A program made the position numbers and the translations under genes. The notes beneath the pieces are model-generated. The model was not told the origin of the DNA. It was given only the letters and a program-made list of their open reading frames with translations, and searched no databases. Positions 1-8,950 of a stretch of 36,483 bases of DNA are shown here, piece after piece (positions within the stretch are counted from its first letter, which is position 1; each line of letters starts with the position of its first letter). Source of the DNA: Thermoplasmata archaeon (GTDB lineage: Archaea; Thermoplasmatota; Thermoplasmata; Lutacidiplasmatales; UBA184); the NCBI GenBank assembly GCA_027315455.1, contig DAHUXZ010000003.1, positions 1 through 36,483 on the forward strand. The letters are read 5' to 3'.

Positions 1-2
1 CG

Positions 3-2213
3 TTCGCCGGAGGGACGTGGACCAACATCTCCGCGACGGCGGGGGCCGCCTCGCGCCAGTCCTCCGCCCTCACCTACGACCCCGGGCTCGGCGAGGTGCT
101 CTCGGCGGGGATCATGGCGAACAACAGCCTGTGCACGCCGCTGCGCCAGACCTGGATGTTCAACGGGACCTGGAACAAGCTCAACCTCACCGGCCCTCCC
201 CCCGGCGGAGCGATGGTCTACGACCCGAACCTCGCGGCGGACCTCTACACCGGCGGCTGCGCTCCGGGCACCCACGCCCCCCTCTCGCTCACGTGGGAGT
301 ACGCGTCGGGGAACTGGACGAACATGACCGGGTCGCTCACCGCGAGCCCGAGCCCGACCTGCTGCGCCGCGCTAGCCTACGACCCGGTGCAGAAGATCGA
401 CCTGCGCTTCGGCGGCAACCGTGTTCTCCCCTCGACCCGGACCGGCTACGACAACTACACCTACTCGTTCCCGGTCGCGCCGCTGACGGCCCGCGTCACG
501 GCGAGCGCGCTCGCGGGCACCCCGCCGTTCGCCGTCAACCTGACCTCCCTACCGTCCGGCGGCGACGGAAGCTACACCTACCGTTGGAGTCTCGGGGACG
601 GCAGCCCGAACTCCTCCAGCCTCGACGTGAACCACACCTACACCGCCGCCGGTGTCTACCCGGTCCGCTACCAGGTGACCGACACCGACGGCCGGTCGTA
701 CAACGCCTCGCTCACGATCCGGGTCGGCGTCGCTCTGGCCTTCAGCGTGGCCGCCAGCCCGTCGACCGGGGAGGCGCCCCTGCCCGTGACGTTCAACTCG
801 ACGGCCATCTCCGGCGGCTTCCCGCCGTACTCCGTCTCCTGGGCGTTCGGGGACGGCGGCGTCGCGGCGACGCCGAACGTGACGTACACCTACCTCTCCG
901 CGGGGAACTTCACCGCGACGGCGACCCTGACCGACTCCGCCGGCGACTCCCTGGTGCGCACCACCGGGATCGAGGTGTTGGGCGCCGTCTCCGCCGCCGC
1001 GACGGCGAACGTCTCGGTCGGCGCCGCACCGTTCCTGGTCGGGTTCACGGGGAGCGCCAGCGGGGGCCTCGGGCCGTACGTCTACGCCTGGACCTACGGG
1101 GACGGGGCGTCCGGGGTCGGCGCGTCGTCCTCCCACACCTACGCCTCCCCCGGTACCTACTCGGCCGTGCTGAACGTCTCCGATGCGTACGGGCGGTCGT
1201 CGCTCGCGTCGCTGACGATCGAGGTCGTGGCGCCGCTCGTCGCCGCGGCGAGCGCGACGCCATTCGCGGGCCCCGCTCCGTTGCCCGTCACCTTCTCCTC
1301 GGCGCCATCGGGCGGCCTCGCCCCGTTCACCTACACCTGGAACTTCGGTGACGGCGGCACGGGGGCCGGGGCCCAGCCGAGCCACACCTACTCCGCCGCC
1401 GGCAACTACACGGCGACGGTCTCCATTTCGGATGCCCTCGGCGAGGTCGCGACCGCCTCCGTGGCGGTCCGGGTCGTCGGGCCGCTCACCGTCGCAGCGG
1501 CCGCCTCCGAGACCACGGCCGTCACTCCCGCGGCCGTCCAGTTCAGCGCTACCCCGGCCGGCGGGATCGGACCGTACGCGTACAGCTGGTCGTTCGGTGA
1601 CGGGTCGAGCGGCACGGGGGCGCTGGCGAGCCACACCTACGCGACGGCGGGGAACTTCACGGCCACCGTGACGGCGACCGATGCGGCGTCGGAATCGGCG
1701 ACCGCCCGCGTGGCCGTCCAGGTCGTCTCTCCCCTCTCGGCGACCCTGTCGGCCTCGGCGACGTCGTTCGGGCTCGGGAGCGCGGTGGTCGTGACCGTCA
1801 CGGTGTCGGGCGGCCTCGCCCCGGCGGCCTACGCCTGGACCTCGGTGCCCCCGGGCTGCAGCGGCGCGAGCGCACCGCAGCTCGACTGCACCCCCACCTC
1901 GGCGGGCACCTACACGGTGGTGGTCGATGTCACGGATGCGCTCCACGAGTCGGTGAACGTCTCCGTGACGCTCACCGTCACCCCTACGGGCGGATCCACC
2001 TCGAGCAGCCCGTTCGCCGGCCTCAGCACGCCGATCCTGATCGGGCTCGTGGTCGTGCTCGTCGTCATCGCGGGTCTCGCCTACCTCCTGGTCGTGGACG
2101 CCCGGCGGCCCCCGCGGCCCCAGAGCCCTCCGGAATCGCCGGGACCCCGCGAGATCGAGGCGCCGTCGCCCGAGGAGACGGAAGGGGAGACCCCGCCGCC
2201 GACGGAGCCCTGA
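3..2213 (+). CDS. Kelch/PKD cell-surface protein, 5'-truncated by the window edge
   Basis: The reading frame is open through the left edge, so the true start lies outside; 736 codons are visible, the first complete one at base 3. Residues 1 to about 155 are the end of a kelch beta-propeller (blades with GGxxTWxY- and NWTN-like strands). Five PKD domains follow, each with a W-x-(F/L/Y)-GDG core and an H/Y-T-Y strand, then a sixth PKD-like unit where GDG is replaced by a VPPGC...C pair. A single membrane helix lies near residues 677-698, followed by a Pro/Glu-rich cytoplasmic tail. N-x-S/T sequons are frequent. Family knowledge places such proteins outside the cell, in adhesion or envelope structure; the ligand cannot be read from sequence. 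The next surface-protein gene begins 114 bases downstream. Confidence 0.88.
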   Translation, partial: FAGGTWTNISATAGAASRQSSALTYDPGLGEVLSAGIMANNSLCTPLRQTWMFNGTWNKLNLTGPPPGGAMVYDPNLAADLYTGGCAPGTHAPLSLTWEYASGNWTNMTGSLTASPSPTCCAALAYDPVQKIDLRFGGNRVLPSTRTGYDNYTYSFPVAPLTARVTASALAGTPPFAVNLTSLPSGGDGSYTYRWSLGDGSPNSSSLDVNHTYTAAGVYPVRYQVTDTDGRSYNASLTIRVGVALAFSVAASPSTGEAPLPVTFNSTAISGGFPPYSVSWAFGDGGVAATPNVTYTYLSAGNFTATATLTDSAGDSLVRTTGIEVLGAVSAAATANVSVGAAPFLVGFTGSASGGLGPYVYAWTYGDGASGVGASSSHTYASPGTYSAVLNVSDAYGRSSLASLTIEVVAPLVAAASATPFAGPAPLPVTFSSAPSGGLAPFTYTWNFGDGGTGAGAQPSHTYSAAGNYTATVSISDALGEVATASVAVRVVGPLTVAAAASETTAVTPAAVQFSATPAGGIGPYAYSWSFGDGSSGTGALASHTYATAGNFTATVTATDAASESATARVAVQVVSPLSATLSASATSFGLGSAVVVTVTVSGGLAPAAYAWTSVPPGCSGASAPQLDCTPTSAGTYTVVVDVTDALHESVNVSVTLTVTPTGGSTSSSPFAGLSTPILIGLVVVLVVIAGLAYLLVVDARRPPRPQSPPESPGPREIEAPSPEETEGETPPPTEP

Positions 2214-2282
2214 CCGTCGGTGACCGACGCGGGCCGGCGACCCCCTGAGGCGCGCCGGCCCGCCGCCCGCGCGGTCGGCGGG

Positions 2283-2290
2283 TATTTGAA
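2283..2290 (+). promoter_or_regulatory. TATA-like box before the 1,561-residue surface protein
   Basis: TATTTGAA is the only A/T-rich octamer in the gap. Its centre is about 41 bases before the ATG at 2328, predicting a leader of about 15 bases. Confidence 0.45.
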
Positions 2291-2327
2291 GCGGTGGCGG
2301 GTCGCCCCCGGCATTCGCGGGGAATCG

Positions 2328-5300
2328 ATGGGAGAGAACGAAGTGCGCGGGAGGAGCTCGACGCCACGACGGGCAGTGCCCCGGAGGTCGATGGGGGCCG
2401 CCCTGTGGGTCGCGACCGTGATCCTCGCGAGCTCCTTCGCGTTCGTCACCGCGGGAGGATCCGGGCCGGTGGGCCCGGCAGTCCCCGGGGCGCCGCTTTC
2501 CCCCGCGGTCGCTGGCCATGCCGTCTCGACCCCGTCGGCCCCTCCCCGCCCGACGGCGGGCGGCGTTCCCGCGGCGCCGGTCGGCGGCGCCGGACCGCTG
2601 CGTTCGTCGCCGCCGTTCGTGCCGCGGCTCGGCGCGTTCACCGTACCCGGGCCCCACCCGAGGGGCTGGGGGAGCGCCGGCGTCCCTCCGGGAGCCGAAG
2701 CGCTCGGGTCAGCGATCGCCGGGGCGACGGCGGCCTCCGCCGCGCCCATGGGGTCGACCCCCGCGTGGGACAACCGCTTCTGCTCCGGCCTGTGGCCGTG
2801 GGCGACGAACGACTCCACCGCGCAGTCGTACTACGCGAACGGCTGCTACGGCCACGACGAGCCCGGCATCGAGTTCTATTCCGGCCTCAACGGAAGCGGG
2901 GGCAACGTCTCCTGGAACGTCACCCTCCCTGTCGACCGGTCCGCGACCCAGAACCAGTCCGACCTCTACGTCGCGATCTGGTTCGGGATGACCCTCAACG
3001 ACCCGTACGCGTGGATGCACCAGTGCTTCCTCGAGCTGCAGTTCTACCCGGACCAGCTCTGGACGAACCCGGGCCCGGTGTACCCGGGCTACACGGTGAA
3101 CGGCCGGTGGATCGGGGCCGCCGTCGCGTGGGAGATCAACGCCTCCTCGGGGTACGAGGATCCCTGCTTCTACCAGCCCCTCTACCTCGGCAACGCCACG
3201 GGCGGGCCGGGGTTCTTCAACATGACGCAGGGCGACCACCTCGACGTGACGATGACGGGGTGGGCGAACAACCCGGCGGGGGAGTCGATCGTGGTCCACG
3301 ACCTCACCCAGGGGATCGACTCGTCGTTGGTGATGTACAACGCGTACGAGCACTATCCGCTCGACCCCAGCTACGCGACCAACTCCTTCGAGAACGGCCT
3401 CCAGTGGACCCCGGGAGGCGAGTACCCGGTCGTCTTCGCCTTCGAGAACGGCCACGCGGGCAATCCCGCGTTCCCGGCCAACAACTCCTACGGCGGATGC
3501 AGCCCGGGCAAGCCCCCCTCGACCCCGACGGACCCGTCGGTCCCGTGTCCGAGCTACGACCCCGGCAGCTGGGCGAACGACACCCTCCACCCCTGGAAGA
3601 TCGGAACGCCGACCTTCTTTGCCGGCGCGACCACGGCCACCCCGGCGCAGGTGGCGTTCACCCAGGACTTCGGCGGGGCCCTCGCAATCTCCTCGATCGG
3701 GAACGGCGCCTGCACCGGCCAGCTCGGGAGCGCCTACTGCTCGTACCCGTGGTACTCCTACTCCTGCCCGGCCCACGCCTTTGAGTTCGGCGCGACCGAC
3801 TATCCCGGGGTCTCCAACGATTTCGGCCAGTACAACGAGTACTCGCAGGTCCTCGAGACGAACGGGCTCGGGTTCGGCTTCTTCCCGCCGACCAACTTCT
3901 CGATCCCCACGTGCGGGCAGAGCGCGTACAACGTGACCGTCGGTCCGGGCGGCGTCACGGGCGGGGCCGTGTACTTCCTCTCCCGCTACGTGACCGGCGC
4001 CACCGGCTTCGGCCCCCTCCTGCCCGGGCAGTACTCGATCCGCCCGTACGCTCCCACCGGGGCCGGCTTCACCGGCTGGAGCACCACGGGCGGGGTGACG
4101 ATCCTCGGCTCGTCCCTCGACCCCTGGGCGACGCTCGTCGTGGAGGGACCGGGCAGCGTGACCGCCGACTTTGGCGCCTCCCCCGCGACCACGGTGACGT
4201 TCGACGACGCGGGGACGGCGGCGCCGGGTACGATCGTCCTCAGCCCCGCGCGGCTCTACACCGATGGCCATCCGCTGGCGACGCTCGCGAACGGGTCGTC
4301 CTACTCCCTCGCGCCGGGCATCTACGGGGTGCAGGCGCTCCCGCCCCCGGGCGCGAACTTCAGCGGATGGAGCGTCGCGGGGGCATCGATCTCGGTCGCC
4401 CCGGCGTACTTCCCCTACGCGTGGCTGGACGTCCTCGCGACGGGGGGGAACGCGACCCTCACGGCAGAGTTCGTCCCGTCGGCGAGCACGGACACGGCCT
4501 ACGTCTACGTGGGCGGAAGCGGGAACGTCTCGCTCAACGGCACGTCCACGAGCAGCTCCCTCGTGCTCACCGTCCCCGTCGGCGCCTACCCGCTCGTCGC
4601 CACCCCGGCGGCGGGCTGGGCCTACGCGGGCCTCTTCTACGGCTCGAGCGCGGTCGTCACCGATTTCGACCCGATGACCAACGTCTCGCTTGAGAACGGC
4701 TCATCGTACCTCTACGTCGAGTTCACGCCGCTCCCGGTACCGGTCAACGTGACGATCCTCGATGCGCCGAGCCGGGGGGGGGCCGTCTCGGCCGACGGAG
4801 GGGCGACCTACGTCCGGAACGGGACCGTCATCGCGGGGTTCGCCGGCTACACGGTCTTCTCGGCCGCCCCGAGCGGCGGGTACGCCTTCACCGGCTGGTC
4901 GGTGAACAACTCCGCCCTCGCCTACGTCCTGTCTCCCCGGGCGGCGGTGACCTACGTCGAGCTCAACGGCTCGGTCACCCTCACGGCCAGCTTCGCGGCC
5001 TCGCGCTTCGTTTCGGTCGTCGGGTTCCGGACCGTTCCGGCGGCCGGCGGCCAGGTCGGGTTCAACGGCGTGGGATATGCGAACGGGAGCGCGAACGCCT
5101 CCGTCGCGAACGGCACCTACGCCCTCCTCCCCGAGCCGGCACCGGGCTACTCGTTCACCGGCGGGATCTCGGTCACGGGGAACGCGAGCCTCACCTCCAC
5201 CTATCTCGGTCCGGCCGTCACGGTCACCGGGGCCGCCCAGGTCACCGTCGACTTCGCAAGCGTCCCCGCGACGCTCTATGCCGTCACCTTCGTCGCGAAC

Positions 5301-7013
5301 GACCCGTACGGCGTCACCGCCGCCCTCGGCAACCGTACCCTCACTTCCGGGGCGACGACCTGGCTGGCCGCGGGCACCTACCCGCTCTTGGTCACGACCT
5401 TGGCGAACGAGACGTTCGACGCGTGGAGCGCCGCGCCGGGCCTCGGGGTCGTCTCCGCGCCGTCGGCCGCGACGACCCTCGTAATCGCGGGCTCGGGGAC
5501 GATCACCGCGATCGCCGCCCCGTTCGGGGTGGCCGCGGTCGCCCTGACCCCCAACCCCGCGGACGTCGGTCGACCGGTGTCGATGCAGGTGACCGTCAAC
5601 GGGAGCGGGCCCTTCTCCTACGCCTGGAGCCTCCCTTCGGGGTGCGCCTCCGCCAACGCGAGCGCGCTCACCTGCTCGGTAATGTCGGCGGGCTCGTACC
5701 CGATCTCGGTCGAGGTGACCGATGCCTTCGGTGCGCAGGGCGGATCTCCGCCCGTCGCCCTGATCGTCCATGGCCCGGTCGTGGCGGCCATCACGTTCTC
5801 GCCGGGGACGATCGACCTCGGCATGACGACGAACGTGAGCGTCGCCGTCAGCGGGGGAACGGCGCCGTTCGCGTACGTCTGGCAGTCCCTTCCCCCCGGT
5901 TGCGCCGGGACCGGCAGCGTGCTCGGCTGCAGGCCGACCGCCAGCGGCACCTTCGGGCTGGTCGTCAACGTCTCCGACGCGCTCGGTGCGTCGGCGCTCG
6001 TGACGGCCGATCTGGTGGTGAACGCGCTCCCCACGGTCTCGCAGCTTCTGATCAGCCCGGCCACGACGGACGTCGGCGTCGCGACCACCGTGCTCGTTTC
6101 GGTGGCCGGCGGCACGGCCCCCTTCACCTACGCCTACTCCGGTCTCCCCGGGGGATGCGCGGGCGCCTCGGCGGCCAGCTTCCCCTGCACCCCGACCACG
6201 GCCGGGGATTTCGTGGTCCATGTGAACGTGACGGACCTCTACGGCGTCTCCGCCCAGGAGACCGCGTCGCTCACGGTCGAGCCGGCCCCTACGCTCGGTC
6301 CTCTCCGTGCCTCCCCGCCCACCCTCGACGTCGGGATGACGACGACGGTCTCCACGACGCCGGCCGGTGGAACGACGCCGTACGCGTACACCTGGTCCGG
6401 CCTCCCCCCCGGCTGCGTGGGGACGAACGCATCGGTCCTCCCGTGCGTTCCCAGCGCGCCCGGCCCGGTGACGGTCATCCTGACGCTGACGGACGCGCGC
6501 GGGGCTTCGGCCCAGGCCTCCGTCGCCCTCACGGTCAACGCGCTCCCGTCCATCGGCGGGTTCACGGTCTCGCGGTCGAGCGTCGCTCTCGGCAGCGCGG
6601 TGACCTTCTCGACCACCGCGTCCGGGGGGACGGGAGGTCTGCGCGTCGGCTACACCGGGCTGCCGCCGGGCTGCTCGGGCGCGAACGCCTCGTCGATCTC
6701 CTGCGCTCCGACCGCGGTGGGGCACTACGCGGTGACGGTCACGGTGACGGACGCGCTCGGGCAGTCCGCGAACGCGACCGTGGCCCTCGAGGTGACGGCC
6801 GTCGCCTCCGGCAACGGCCCGGCCGCCCTCGGGTACCTCACCCTCGGTCTCGTCGTCCTGGCGGCGCTCATCCTCGGGGGGGCCGTCCTGCTCCTGCGCC
6901 GGCGGCGCCGCCCGCCCCGCGCGCCGACGCCGTGGACCCCCGGGGCGGCCGGTGCCGGGCCCGAGGGCGGGTCGACGCCCGGTGCGGCGGAGCCGGCGGC
7001 CGGGCGGACGTAG
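2328..7013 (+). CDS. Giant secreted, membrane-anchored repeat protein (unidentified N-terminal domain, FxGW repeats, Cys-paired PKD-like repeats)
   Basis: The protein has 1,561 residues from the ATG at 2328; a GTG at 2220 lies upstream of the TATA-like box and is unlikely. A basic N-terminus and hydrophobic stretch (about 22-42) form a signal peptide. A Pro/Gly/Ala linker leads to a beta-rich region (about 145-530) with ten cysteines that I do not recognise; a jelly-roll fold is only a guess. Residues 530-1066 hold about six repeats with an F-x-G-W-S core ending in T-x-x-F, resembling InlB B-type repeats. Residues 1068-1491 hold five PKD-like repeats in which (S/G)LPPGC...C replaces the GDG motif. 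A membrane helix near 1499-1524 and a basic, proline-rich tail end the protein. Sequons are abundant. It is probably a large surface glycoprotein; an enzymatic role for the N-terminal domain cannot be excluded. Confidence 0.85.
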   Translation: MGENEVRGRSSTPRRAVPRRSMGAALWVATVILASSFAFVTAGGSGPVGPAVPGAPLSPAVAGHAVSTPSAPPRPTAGGVPAAPVGGAGPLRSSPPFVPRLGAFTVPGPHPRGWGSAGVPPGAEALGSAIAGATAASAAPMGSTPAWDNRFCSGLWPWATNDSTAQSYYANGCYGHDEPGIEFYSGLNGSGGNVSWNVTLPVDRSATQNQSDLYVAIWFGMTLNDPYAWMHQCFLELQFYPDQLWTNPGPVYPGYTVNGRWIGAAVAWEINASSGYEDPCFYQPLYLGNATGGPGFFNMTQGDHLDVTMTGWANNPAGESIVVHDLTQGIDSSLVMYNAYEHYPLDPSYATNSFENGLQWTPGGEYPVVFAFENGHAGNPAFPANNSYGGCSPGKPPSTPTDPSVPCPSYDPGSWANDTLHPWKIGTPTFFAGATTATPAQVAFTQDFGGALAISSIGNGACTGQLGSAYCSYPWYSYSCPAHAFEFGATDYPGVSNDFGQYNEYSQVLETNGLGFGFFPPTNFSIPTCGQSAYNVTVGPGGVTGGAVYFLSRYVTGATGFGPLLPGQYSIRPYAPTGAGFTGWSTTGGVTILGSSLDPWATLVVEGPGSVTADFGASPATTVTFDDAGTAAPGTIVLSPARLYTDGHPLATLANGSSYSLAPGIYGVQALPPPGANFSGWSVAGASISVAPAYFPYAWLDVLATGGNATLTAEFVPSASTDTAYVYVGGSGNVSLNGTSTSSSLVLTVPVGAYPLVATPAAGWAYAGLFYGSSAVVTDFDPMTNVSLENGSSYLYVEFTPLPVPVNVTILDAPSRGGAVSADGGATYVRNGTVIAGFAGYTVFSAAPSGGYAFTGWSVNNSALAYVLSPRAAVTYVELNGSVTLTASFAASRFVSVVGFRTVPAAGGQVGFNGVGYANGSANASVANGTYALLPEPAPGYSFTGGISVTGNASLTSTYLGPAVTVTGAAQVTVDFASVPATLYAVTFVANDPYGVTAALGNRTLTSGATTWLAAGTYPLLVTTLANETFDAWSAAPGLGVVSAPSAATTLVIAGSGTITAIAAPFGVAAVALTPNPADVGRPVSMQVTVNGSGPFSYAWSLPSGCASANASALTCSVMSAGSYPISVEVTDAFGAQGGSPPVALIVHGPVVAAITFSPGTIDLGMTTNVSVAVSGGTAPFAYVWQSLPPGCAGTGSVLGCRPTASGTFGLVVNVSDALGASALVTADLVVNALPTVSQLLISPATTDVGVATTVLVSVAGGTAPFTYAYSGLPGGCAGASAASFPCTPTTAGDFVVHVNVTDLYGVSAQETASLTVEPAPTLGPLRASPPTLDVGMTTTVSTTPAGGTTPYAYTWSGLPPGCVGTNASVLPCVPSAPGPVTVILTLTDARGASAQASVALTVNALPSIGGFTVSRSSVALGSAVTFSTTASGGTGGLRVGYTGLPPGCSGANASSISCAPTAVGHYAVTVTVTDALGQSANATVALEVTAVASGNGPAALGYLTLGLVVLAALILGGAVLLLRRRRRPPRAPTPWTPGAAGAGPEGGSTPGAAEPAAGRT

Positions 7014-7101
7014 CGGCGGACCGGACCGCCGTCCCTAGGAGTATCAACCGGTCGGCCGTCGCCCGGTCCCCGACGGGGGCCGGCGCCGCGGCGGACGGAG
7101 G

Positions 7102-8088
7102 ATGCAGGGAGGAACGGCCGCCACCCGCGGCCCGAGCCGGAGCCGTCTAAGGGCCTTCGGACCCGCGCTCGTCGCGGCGACGCTCTGGGGGCTCTCCGGG
7201 ACGGCGAGCCAGGCGCTGTTCCAGCGGTATGGATTCCCCGCCCCGGCCCTCGTCACGCTGCGCATGCTCGTCTCGGGGGCGATCCTCCTTGCGGTCCTTC
7301 GCCCCCGCCTCCCCTCGGTCGCCCCGGCCCGCTTCCTCGCCTTCTCGGTCCTCGGGCTCTATGGCGTCCAGCTGACGTTCTTTCTCGCGATCGCGTACTC
7401 GAACGCCACGACGACGACCCTCTTGCAGAGCCTGTCGCTGCCGATGATGGCCGGCTACGAGATCGCCGTCGAGGGCCGACGACCGGACCGCCGCTGGGCG
7501 GCCGCCGTCGCGCTGGCCGTCACCGGAACGGTCCTCCTGATCCTCGGGCGGAGCGGAGGTCTCGGCCTCGCCGTCACCCCGCTCGGCCTCGCCTTCGGTC
7601 TCCTCTCGGCGGTGACGGCGGCGTACTACATCCTCGCCGCCCGCCCCATGATCCGGTCGAGCGGGTCGTGGCCGACCGTCACGTGGGGGTTCCTGGTGGG
7701 CGGGGCGGCGAGCCTGCCGCTCGGGCTCCTCTCGCTCACCGGCTACCCCGGGGCCGGTGCGGCCCTCGGGGCGGTCGTGGGGCTCGGGGGCTTCGTCATC
7801 GTCTTCGGGACCCTCCTCGCCTTCGGCCTGTTCTTGACTACCCTCGGCCCGCTCACCGCGACCGAGGCCGGGGTCGCCGGCACGATGGAGCCGATCGCCG
7901 CGGCGCTCGCCTCCCTCGCCTTCCTCGGGGTGCTGCTCGCCCCGCTGCAGTACCTCGGAGGGGCGCTCGTCCTCGTGGGGGTCTTCCTCCTGGCCCCGGC
8001 GTCCCGGCGCCCGGCCGCTCCCGACGTCGGGGCGCGCCGGCTCGGTGGCGGGACCGGGCCCTCCCTTCCGGGCCGGGGGGGAGGATGA
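7102..8088 (+). CDS. EamA/DMT-family membrane transporter
   Basis: This 328-residue protein has ten predicted membrane helices in two similar halves, the usual layout and length of drug/metabolite transporters of the EamA type. The first half opens with A-A-T-L-W-G-L-S-G, the family's characteristic first helix, and contains the T-L-R-M-L segment at the second helix. Members export amino acids, metabolites or toxic compounds across the cytoplasmic membrane; the substrate cannot be told. The ATG at 7102 follows a GGACGGAGG stretch. The stop codon overlaps the ATG of the SWIM protein (ATGA at 8085-8088), so the two are translationally coupled, although no functional link is known to me. Confidence 0.9.
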   Translation: MQGGTAATRGPSRSRLRAFGPALVAATLWGLSGTASQALFQRYGFPAPALVTLRMLVSGAILLAVLRPRLPSVAPARFLAFSVLGLYGVQLTFFLAIAYSNATTTTLLQSLSLPMMAGYEIAVEGRRPDRRWAAAVALAVTGTVLLILGRSGGLGLAVTPLGLAFGLLSAVTAAYYILAARPMIRSSGSWPTVTWGFLVGGAASLPLGLLSLTGYPGAGAALGAVVGLGGFVIVFGTLLAFGLFLTTLGPLTATEAGVAGTMEPIAAALASLAFLGVLLAPLQYLGGALVLVGVFLLAPASRRPAAPDVGARRLGGGTGPSLPGRGGG

Positions 8089-8858
8089 ACGGGCGATCGG
8101 CCCCGGAGGTTCCCGCACCGGCCGCCCCTCCCCCGGCGGAGGCGGTCCCCTTCGCCGGGGAGGAGTGCCGGCTCACGCTCGCCGTGGCGTTCGAATCGAC
8201 GCTCCGCGCGGCCGGCCTCGCCTGGCGGCTCACGACGCCGAGCGGTCCCGGGCCGGTCGTCGCGCGGGCGCGCCGGCACGGCCGCTCGCGCCTTACGGCC
8301 GAGCTCCTCGCCCTCCGTCTGGCCGCGCCGTCGGTCGGGACGGCGGGGTGCCGCGGCGTGGTCGTCCGGACCGACGACCTTCGCCTCGTCCGGGCCGTGG
8401 AGGGGCGCGCGCCGCGGCTCGACGCCCGTTCCCGGGCCCACGCGCAGCGCCTTCGCCGCCTCCTCGAGAGGGCCGGCGGCTACCGGCTCGAGGTGGTCCG
8501 GCCGCCCGCGGACGCGGAGGTCGCCCGCGCGGCCACCGTGGCGCTCGACGAGGCGATCCACGCCGCTACCGAGCGCCGCGAGCGCCGGGCCGTCGCGCTC
8601 GAGGAGGTCATCGCACGGTCGCGGAGCGTTCACCTGCAGCGCCGCGACGGCGTCTGGGTCGCGAACGGCCGCTACGTCGTCCGGCTCGACCCGCCGTCCT
8701 GCGAATGCCCGGCGTGGGCGCGGCGCTGGGCCCGGGTGCCCCTGGCGGGCCGGCGGGCGGCCCGACTGCCCTGCAAGCACCTCGTCGCGGTGGCCCTGCG
8801 CGAAGGACAGGCGAGCCTCGACGAGCTCGCCGCCCTCGGCCGGCACGCCCCCCCGTGA
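8085..8858 (+). CDS. SWIM zinc-finger protein with an RNase H-like N-terminal domain
   Basis: The protein has 257 residues. The C-terminal part carries a SWIM finger, C-x-C-x21-C-x-H (Cys206, Cys208, Cys230, His232), a fold that binds nucleic acids or proteins. Residues 28-160 read like a divergent RNase HI domain: a beta-strand/turn (LTLAVAFES), then T-AELLAL (Glu73) at the start of a helix, then VVVRTDD (Asp97/98) ending a strand, then PADAEVARAA (Asp143), matching the order of the second, third and fourth acidic residues of RNase H. The first catalytic Asp is not evident; Glu37 could stand in. RNase H assignment is by motif reading only. The ATG overlaps the stop of the EamA gene, implying coupled translation. 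Confidence 0.8.
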   Translation: MNGRSAPEVPAPAAPPPAEAVPFAGEECRLTLAVAFESTLRAAGLAWRLTTPSGPGPVVARARRHGRSRLTAELLALRLAAPSVGTAGCRGVVVRTDDLRLVRAVEGRAPRLDARSRAHAQRLRRLLERAGGYRLEVVRPPADAEVARAATVALDEAIHAATERRERRAVALEEVIARSRSVHLQRRDGVWVANGRYVVRLDPPSCECPAWARRWARVPLAGRRAARLPCKHLVAVALREGQASLDELAALGRHAPP

Positions 8859-8921
8859 GCCGGGCGGCCGCGGGCGCCGATCGAGGGGGCCCCGCGGGTC
8901 GGCGGAGCGGACGCCGAACCG

Positions 8922-8929
8922 TACAAGTA
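8922..8929 (+). promoter_or_regulatory. TATA-like box for the helical-repeat protein
   Basis: TACAAGTA is centred 25.5 bases before the GTG at 8951, which supports that start and a leaderless mRNA. Confidence 0.6.
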
Positions 8930-8950
8930 GCGCCGACGCGTGCGAGTCGT

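Noticed and set aside
480-1980. Regularly spaced repeated DNA suggesting a CRISPR-like array.
   Set aside because: The repeats are about 250 bases long, diverged and in frame; they encode PKD domains.
549-2657. A long open frame on the minus strand, opposite the first two surface-protein genes.
   Set aside because: Its translation is Arg/Gly/Asp-rich filler with no domain. GC-rich DNA lacks stops in several frames, and the plus strand encodes clear kelch and PKD motifs.
4701-6725. A long minus-strand frame opposite the giant surface protein.
   Set aside because: Shadow of the coding strand; translation is dominated by Arg, Gly and Asp and no start signal is visible.
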